Shown one piece after another: positions 50,362-54,609 of a DNA stretch of 54,609 nt (position 1 is the stretch's first letter; the number at the start of each line of letters is the position of its first letter). The notes beneath the pieces were generated by a model that worked only from the letters and a program-made list of their open reading frames with translations, was not told the DNA's origin and ran no database searches. Source of the stretch: Lachnospiraceae bacterium (lineage in GTDB: Bacteria; Bacillota; Clostridia; Lachnospirales; Lachnospiraceae); NCBI GenBank assembly GCA_024687655.1, contig JAILEN010000108.1, positions 1-54,609 on the forward strand, given 5' to 3'. Both the position numbers and the translations under genes were made by a program.

Positions 50362-50435
50362 CGTCCACGAGAGGATTCGAACCTCCGACCTACCGCTTAG
50401 GAGGCGGTCGCTCTATCCAGCTGAGCTACGCAGAC
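50362..50435 (-). tRNA. tRNA-Arg (anticodon CCU)
   Basis: Acceptor stem GTCTGCG pairs with CGTGGAC (two wobble pairs). The D arm is GCTC/GAGC, the anticodon stem ACCGC/GCGGT with loop CTCCTAA (anticodon CCT, reading AGG), and the T arm GGAGG-TTCGAAT-CCTCT. Discriminator G; CCA not encoded. It lies 11 bp after the DUF3881 gene stop and may be co-transcribed with it. Confidence 0.95.
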
Positions 50436-50446
50436 ATATTTCAAAA

Positions 50447-51319
50447 CTATGCACGGACTCTGCCCTGCATCCAAATATCACCCTTAAACCGTCTGCCTAT
50501 GGCCGGCTCTCCTAAAAGATCCCTCTCATTTATACAGACCTCAAACACCACATCATTACAGTTCAACGTCATAATAAACAGAGCTTCCATGGTATAGTGA
50601 TTGAGAATCTTTTTGATATCCATGATCTCTCCCAAAACCGAATACTTATCACTCTCAATGCCATTGGGCATAAAGTAGGTATTCACAAGAGAAAGAACAT
50701 CCTCATTACCTATACGACGGGCTATAGAGTTATAAATGTCCATATCGTCGAGAGTAAGCTGTTCAAATGCACCCTGGTCACCGACCCTGGCAGCAGCTAC
50801 GAGCTCCTGTCGCCTGGTGCTGGCCTCCTTACCTACTGCCTTGACCTGCTCGGTCCGCTCTATGGGTAAAAGTATCTTGCCGCTGGATGCAAGTGCCGAA
50901 AGCCTGACTCCTCCGAAATCGACCTTTTGCGTATTGCGCTGCTCAGATTCCAAAACCACCATCATATCCTGTACGAAAAACACAAGATCGACTCCGAGCC
51001 TGGGCTCCTCACAGATGCCCAAAAAACTCTCACGGTCGGACTCCTTGACCATCTCCACCTCGATATAGGTGGACAGCGCATTGGCCTGTCTGTATGGAAA
51101 GTAATAATCCATCACAAAGCGGTCATTTTCATCAAATGTACCGCGAAAAGCGATCCCCATGCCGGAGACCACCTCCTTGCGAAGCTCCGTATACTCGTAA
51201 CCCTCAGAATCAAGAGCTGTATCGGAAGAATCCGGATGGCGCATCGCATCATGGAAGATCGCAGACATCTCGCTCCTGCCTATGTTTCTGAATCCGATGG
51301 ATCGCATGTATCCGTGCAT
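50447..51319 (-). CDS. DUF3881 family protein
   Basis: Protein of 290 aa that fits the DUF3881 family found mainly in Lachnospiraceae. It has N-terminal MRSIGFRNIGRSEMSAIF, then GMGIAFRGTFDENDRFVMDY followed by YFPY near 53-76, and CEEPRLGVDLVFFVQDMM near 102. The C-terminal half includes DMDIYNSIARRIGNEDVLSL and CNDVVFEVCINERDLLGEP. Soluble; no catalytic motif. The function is unknown. Its fixed place near parAB in this group suggests a housekeeping role, but no evidence for one is visible here. Confidence 0.8.
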   Translation of the reverse strand: MHGYMRSIGFRNIGRSEMSAIFHDAMRHPDSSDTALDSEGYEYTELRKEVVSGMGIAFRGTFDENDRFVMDYYFPYRQANALSTYIEVEMVKESDRESFLGICEEPRLGVDLVFFVQDMMVVLESEQRNTQKVDFGGVRLSALASSGKILLPIERTEQVKAVGKEASTRRQELVAAARVGDQGAFEQLTLDDMDIYNSIARRIGNEDVLSLVNTYFMPNGIESDKYSVLGEIMDIKKILNHYTMEALFIMTLNCNDVVFEVCINERDLLGEPAIGRRFKGDIWMQGRVRA

Positions 51320-51385
51320 ATAGATTACCTTCCAAACTAAATCTAATTAATTATAAACTATCTTGGAATAACTTGCAACGCAAGT

Positions 51386-51883
51386 TTAGGCATTTTTGCC
51401 AAGAGCTTTTTCCAATGCATCTGCTTCCTCATCGGAAAGCCCGATAATGGAATTGCCGTCTATGATCTCCTTGATATAGTTATAGCAGCCTTCTCTCGAA
51501 TGGACTATGTTTATGATGTATCCGTCATTTCTATCATTGAGAAGACAAAGGGCACAGGAAAGCTTTCCGCCCATCTCATCCAGAGCATCATATTTTACCA
51601 GTCCAAACTTTTGGAAGCAGATCTTTAATGTGTCGAAAATGGTCTTTATATTTCGCTCATTTGAAGCATTGGACTTGATCAGGTCGTCCATCTGCTCCAG
51701 ACGATATATCAGGGTATCCTCCAGAGACTTGGCTGTCTTGCCCTTCATAAATATATCGTGTTTTTTCTTCAGACCGGAAAACCGGACCATGTTGATGATC
51801 AAAAGGATCAAGATCACCAAAACGGCCACTGCCAGTCCTATCACAATATAATCAACAGGTATTCCCAAATATGATTCAATCAT
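51386..51883 (-). CDS. DUF4446 family membrane-anchored protein
   Basis: Protein of 165 aa with one N-terminal membrane helix (10-33, VIGLAVAVLVILILLIIN). A short coiled-coil (40-85) follows, then a conserved domain with LVKYDALDEMGGKLSCALCLL and GYIINIVHSREGCYNYIKEI. This is the DUF4446 pattern, typically encoded just after parB in Clostridia. Here it also lies 25 bp after parB. Possibly it links chromosome segregation proteins to the membrane; that is inference from position. Confidence 0.9.
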   Translation of the reverse strand: MIESYLGIPVDYIVIGLAVAVLVILILLIINMVRFSGLKKKHDIFMKGKTAKSLEDTLIYRLEQMDDLIKSNASNERNIKTIFDTLKICFQKFGLVKYDALDEMGGKLSCALCLLNDRNDGYIINIVHSREGCYNYIKEIIDGNSIIGLSDEEADALEKALGKNA

Positions 51884-51908
51884 TTTTCACCTCGAATATA
51901 TGTTTGTA

Positions 51909-52802
51909 TTATGCCTGCAACTTGTCTACTATCATGTCCAGCTCATCGGGGTTGTAATACTCGATCTCCACCTTACCCCTCTTGCTGTCCTTTGCTATGA
52001 TACTCACCTTGGTACCCAGTGTCTGCTTGAGCTTTTCCTCCAGCTCGGAATATACGGCAGAAAGCTTGGGATCCAGAGCAGGCTTCTTTTCGCTATCCTT
52101 TTCCGTTGGCTTCTTCTGCAGGTTCTTGATCTCCTTTTCCAGATCACGGACCGTAAGTCCCTCGTCCATAACACGTTCAGCCATACGGACCTGCTGGGCA
52201 TGATCACTCAGGGACAAAATGGTCCTTGCATGACCGGATGAGAGGTTGCCATCGATGACCATCTGCTGAACCTTTTCATCCAGCTTCAAAAGTCTGATGG
52301 AATTGGTGATGACGGTCCTGCTCTTTGAAACCCGCTCAGCTACCTCGTCCTGTTTCAGGTTGAAGTTGTCGATGAGCTGCTTATATGCCTGGGCTTCCTC
52401 TATGGGATTCAGGTCCTCTCTCTGGAGGTTCTCCAAAAGAGAGATCTCAAGTATCTCCTGATCGGTATAGTCCTTGATGACCACGGGCACTGTCTTGATG
52501 CCGGCCATCTTTGATGCTCTCCACCTGCGCTCGCCTGCGATGATCATGTAGTAATCATCCTTTTTCTGAACGATGAGTGGCTCGATGATACCGTGCTCCT
52601 TGATTGATTCGGATAGCTCCAAAAGAGGATCCTCTTCAAAATTCTTTCTGGGCTGATCACGGTTAGGTTCAACCTTGTTTATGTCGATCTCAATATAGCC
52701 TGTCTTTGCATTATTATCCTCGGCAGGCTTCACCTTGGTCTCCGGTGTCTTGATAAGGGAATCAAGTCCTTTTCCCAGACCGCTCTTTTTCTTTGTTGCC
52801 AT
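51909..52802 (-). CDS. parB: Chromosome partitioning protein ParB (Spo0J)
   Basis: CTP-dependent DNA clamp of 297 aa that loads at parS and spreads, guiding origin segregation. The N-terminus is basic (KKKSGLGKGLDSLI). NRDQPRKNFEED is near residue 50. The CTP-binding box II GERRWRASKMAGIKTVPVVI is near 94. The parS-binding HTH (LKQDEVAERVSKSRTVITNS) is near 150-170. A C-terminal dimer domain with KGKVEIEYYNPDELD-like GKVEIEYY ends it. It follows parA by 35 bp. Two parS sites are found at 54300 and 54382. Confidence 0.97.
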   Translation of the reverse strand: MATKKKSGLGKGLDSLIKTPETKVKPAEDNNAKTGYIEIDINKVEPNRDQPRKNFEEDPLLELSESIKEHGIIEPLIVQKKDDYYMIIAGERRWRASKMAGIKTVPVVIKDYTDQEILEISLLENLQREDLNPIEEAQAYKQLIDNFNLKQDEVAERVSKSRTVITNSIRLLKLDEKVQQMVIDGNLSSGHARTILSLSDHAQQVRMAERVMDEGLTVRDLEKEIKNLQKKPTEKDSEKKPALDPKLSAVYSELEEKLKQTLGTKVSIIAKDSKRGKVEIEYYNPDELDMIVDKLQA

Positions 52803-52837
52803 TTATAAAAACTCCTCTGTAAATATTATCCTATACC

Positions 52838-53602
52838 TTACTTTCTGTCTATAAATTCCTTTGCCAGATTCCTGTAGCTCTCCGCACCTGCCGACTTGGC
52901 ATCATAGAGATTGATGGGAAGTCCGTTTGAAGGAGCCTCCGCCAGCTTGACATTTCTCGGAATGATGGTCTGATACACATATGCGTTCAGATTATCCTTA
53001 ACAGTATTTACCACATCCGATGAGAGATTTGTCCTGGAATCATACATGGTAAATACAACACCATCTATCTTCAACTTATCATTCAGTCTGTCCCTCACCA
53101 GATCGATGGTGTGGATCAACTGACTGATTCCCTCCAAGGCATAATACTCACACTGAATGGGAACCAGCACACTGTCGGCTGTGGTCATTGCATTGATGGT
53201 CAGCATATTCAATGAAGGAGGGCAGTCGATCATGATATAATCATAATCGTTCTTTACATAGTCCACCTCATTCTTCAAAATGTACTCTTTTTCCTTTACT
53301 CCCAGAAGCTCGATCTCGGCGCCGGCCAGATCCACATTTGAAGGAATGACCTTGAGATTCTCTATATCCTCTACCGGATGAGTCGCCTCCCTGACGGTAC
53401 ACTCATTAAGTATCAGTTCATAAACCGTATTCTCTGCCTCTTCCTTATCTATTCCCAGTCCGCTGGTTGTATTTCCCTGGGGATCCATGTCTATAACAAG
53501 AACCTTCTTCCCCTGCTCAGCCAGACAAGCCGAAAGATTGATGGCAGTAGTAGTCTTTCCGACTCCGCCCTTTTGATTTGCAATAGCAATTACTTTTCCC
53601 AT
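52838..53602 (-). CDS. parA: Chromosome partitioning ATPase ParA (Soj)
   Basis: Deviant Walker-A ATPase of 254 aa that works with ParB in origin segregation and control of replication initiation. The P-loop is KGGVGKTTTAINLS with the signature Lys at residues 10-23. VIDMDPQGNTTSG is Walker A' and the YIMIDCPPSLNML segment is Walker B. GVVFTMYDSRTNLS follows. It has normal length for chromosomal Soj. A GGAGG site lies just ahead of the ATG. It precedes parB in the usual order. Confidence 0.97.
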   Translation of the reverse strand: MGKVIAIANQKGGVGKTTTAINLSACLAEQGKKVLVIDMDPQGNTTSGLGIDKEEAENTVYELILNECTVREATHPVEDIENLKVIPSNVDLAGAEIELLGVKEKEYILKNEVDYVKNDYDYIMIDCPPSLNMLTINAMTTADSVLVPIQCEYYALEGISQLIHTIDLVRDRLNDKLKIDGVVFTMYDSRTNLSSDVVNTVKDNLNAYVYQTIIPRNVKLAEAPSNGLPINLYDAKSAGAESYRNLAKEFIDRK

Positions 53603-53620
53603 TTTGCCTCCTATTTTCCA

Positions 53621-54169
53621 TTATTCCAGATCAAGCAACATATCGATGACTTCCTGATATCCGCTTATCCGAGAGTTAAACCCTTTGGGATTTCTTCCAT
53701 ATTCCACAAATCCCTCTTTTCGATATAGCGACACCGCCGCTTCATTATCAGCCACTACCGAAAGCTCCAGCTGTGCGTATCCTGCTTCCCTGGCACATTC
53801 GATGCATGCCCTTGTAAGAGCAGTGCCCAATCCCAGTCCCCAGTATTCCTTCAGAACGCTGATCCCGAAGTCAGCTCTATGCTTTTCCTTGTATTTGGTT
53901 CCGTGGGCTCCTATACCTGCAGTACCTACCACCTTTTCGTCGACAATCGCAATGATCTCTATGCCGTTTTCACTCTCGGTCTTCTCACTTAAAAACTCAG
54001 CCTCTTCCTCAGGAGTAGAAGTGTTTTCTTCCGGATATGTCAGCAGATAATCTGTCTCTTCATGGGTCTTGATAAAAACCTCCAGAACAGCCTCTCCATC
54101 TGCAGCATCTCCGTTCCTTAAGATGGCTTCTTTTCCGTTTTTCAGAGTGATTGTTTGATAGAATTTCAT
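53621..54169 (-). CDS. GNAT-family N-acetyltransferase
   Basis: Protein of 182 aa with a complete GNAT fold: VDEKVVGTAGIGAHGT (beta 2-3), FGISVLKEYWGLGLGTALTRACI with the acetyl-CoA loop GLGLGT near 110-115, and ELSVVADNEAAVSLYRKEGF as the typical end (NxxAxxLYxKxGF). It acetylates an unknown amine. It lies between the parS region and parA, 18 bp from parA, so it is likely in the same transcript. It is unrelated in layout to the tandem-GNAT proteins of the large operon. Confidence 0.92.
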   Translation of the reverse strand: MKFYQTITLKNGKEAILRNGDAADGEAVLEVFIKTHEETDYLLTYPEENTSTPEEEAEFLSEKTESENGIEIIAIVDEKVVGTAGIGAHGTKYKEKHRADFGISVLKEYWGLGLGTALTRACIECAREAGYAQLELSVVADNEAAVSLYRKEGFVEYGRNPKGFNSRISGYQEVIDMLLDLE

Positions 54170-54299
54170 TTATCTCCCCTGTAGTGGTTTCTGAATTTAG
54201 CAATCGAATAGAAGTATAACACTTTATTGCTCTTTAATCTATCGCAAAATATACGCTCGTTTTCATCCGTATTACTACATATAGATTTCTTACTGTCAA

Positions 54300-54315
54300 T
54301 GTTTCACATGAAACA
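54300..54315. promoter_or_regulatory. parS site with one centre mismatch
   Basis: TGTTTCACATGAAACA matches the parS consensus TGTTTCACGTGAAACA at 15 of 16 bases; A replaces G in the central CACGTG. It is 131 bp upstream of the acetyltransferase gene and 66 bp from the perfect copy. Confidence 0.85.
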
Positions 54316-54381
54316 TTCGGAGATTTCATATATTTTGTGTCAGTGATATGATATCCATCTATATATTGAACCATACAAAAA

Positions 54382-54397
54382 TGTTTCACGTGAAACA
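54382..54397. promoter_or_regulatory. parS site, perfect consensus
   Basis: TGTTTCACGTGAAACA, the exact 16-bp ParB-binding palindrome. With the first copy, it marks the origin-proximal centromere. Confidence 0.95.
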
Positions 54398-54609
54398 ATT
54401 TTGATCAAATCCCATATATTGTGGTGAACAAAATTCCTCTTCCTTTCCAGATATTTTTTGTACAGTTTTATTACTATTTAGCGCTGTAATCTAGTCCGGG
54501 CCGCCGATCTGCCTGAAAATGTGTGTTGCTTTCGTTAGTCGCTCCGCTACTAAGCGCACCCTTCGCCTGCGCTTAACCTCGGCTGGACATGTCGCGCGTC
54601 TCCGTAACC
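54398..54609. other. Gene-free right end of the window with inverted repeats
   Basis: The gap from 54170 to 54609 holds no gene. Up to about 54490 it is AT-rich and contains the parS pair. The last 110 bp are GC-rich, unlike the rest. They contain TAAGCGCA (54551-54558) and TGCGCTTA (54568-54575) as an 8-bp inverted repeat and short related segments (TCGCTCCGCTAC, TCGCCTGCGC). This resembles a dispersed repeat and may be why the sequence ends here. No clear DnaA boxes were seen. Confidence 0.45.

Noticed and set aside
54170-54609. Replication origin with DnaA boxes
   Set aside because: No clear cluster of TTATNCACA boxes was seen; only parS sites can be supported.

Overview
The window looks like a chromosomal segment of an anaerobic Firmicute, most likely a Lachnospiraceae member of the Butyrivibrio/Pseudobutyrivibrio type. 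This rests on the DUF3881 and DUF4446 genes beside parAB, the gmk-like/yaaR/holB/ricT/trmN6 island, tRNA genes without encoded CCA, and strong AGGAGG ribosome sites. Most genes are on the minus strand in tight operons. No phage, insertion sequence or CRISPR array was found. The right end carries parB, parA and two parS sites, so it is probably near the replication origin.

Layout, left to right. 1-1756: end of a sirtuin gene and galK. 1757-7500: a small zinc protein, a cytidylate-kinase-like gene and a branched-chain amino acid ABC transporter operon (livJ-livH-livM-livG-livF), with a dispersed palindromic repeat between livJ and livH. 7554-13076: an operon with an NSS sodium symporter, a guanylate-kinase-like gene, yaaR, holB (broken by an in-frame amber codon), ricT and trmN6. 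13079-31610: a nine-gene, 18.5-kb minus-strand operon, the most unusual part of the window. 31693-33967: a tandem-repeat operator, a LytTR response regulator and a D,D-carboxypeptidase, divergent from that operon. 34026-39168: an aspartoacylase fragment, two small membrane proteins, a DJ-1 protein, a tRNA-dihydrouridine synthase, and a second small locus resembling parts of the large operon. 39316-42828: a Zn/Cd-type P-type ATPase and an AbiE-like toxin-antitoxin pair. 42940-44951: an Orn/Lys/Arg decarboxylase divergent from a possible ArgR-like gene, plus two tiny genes of 27 and 29 codons. 45083-48319: trmB and an SGNH/MBOAT acylation pair. 48443-54609: tRNA-Lys, a repeat-rich acidic membrane protein, tRNA-Arg, DUF3881, DUF4446, parB, parA, an acetyltransferase and parS.

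The candidate undescribed system is the 13079-31610 operon. In transcription order it encodes a REC-Hpt-pseudoREC-REC protein, a REC-HD-GYP phosphodiesterase, a 1602-residue protein with an intact ABC1/UbiB-type atypical kinase core in large helical extensions, a 485-residue helical protein, a degenerate GNAT-like protein, a GNAT-like protein with an acetyl-CoA motif, a 761-residue coiled-coil protein, a membrane GGDEF(degenerate)-EAL phosphodiesterase, and a hybrid histidine kinase with two extracellular Cache sensors. Spacings of -8 to 29 bp imply co-transcription. A reasonable inference is that phosphorelay and c-di-GMP signals control a soluble complex built around the giant kinase. Its substrate and output cannot be read from sequence. 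Between this operon and the divergent LytTR regulator lie four copies of a 9-mer in two exact 21-bp units, a plausible LytTR operator. A second operon (35419-39168) again pairs a tandem-GNAT protein with a helical coiled-coil protein, which suggests a modular family.
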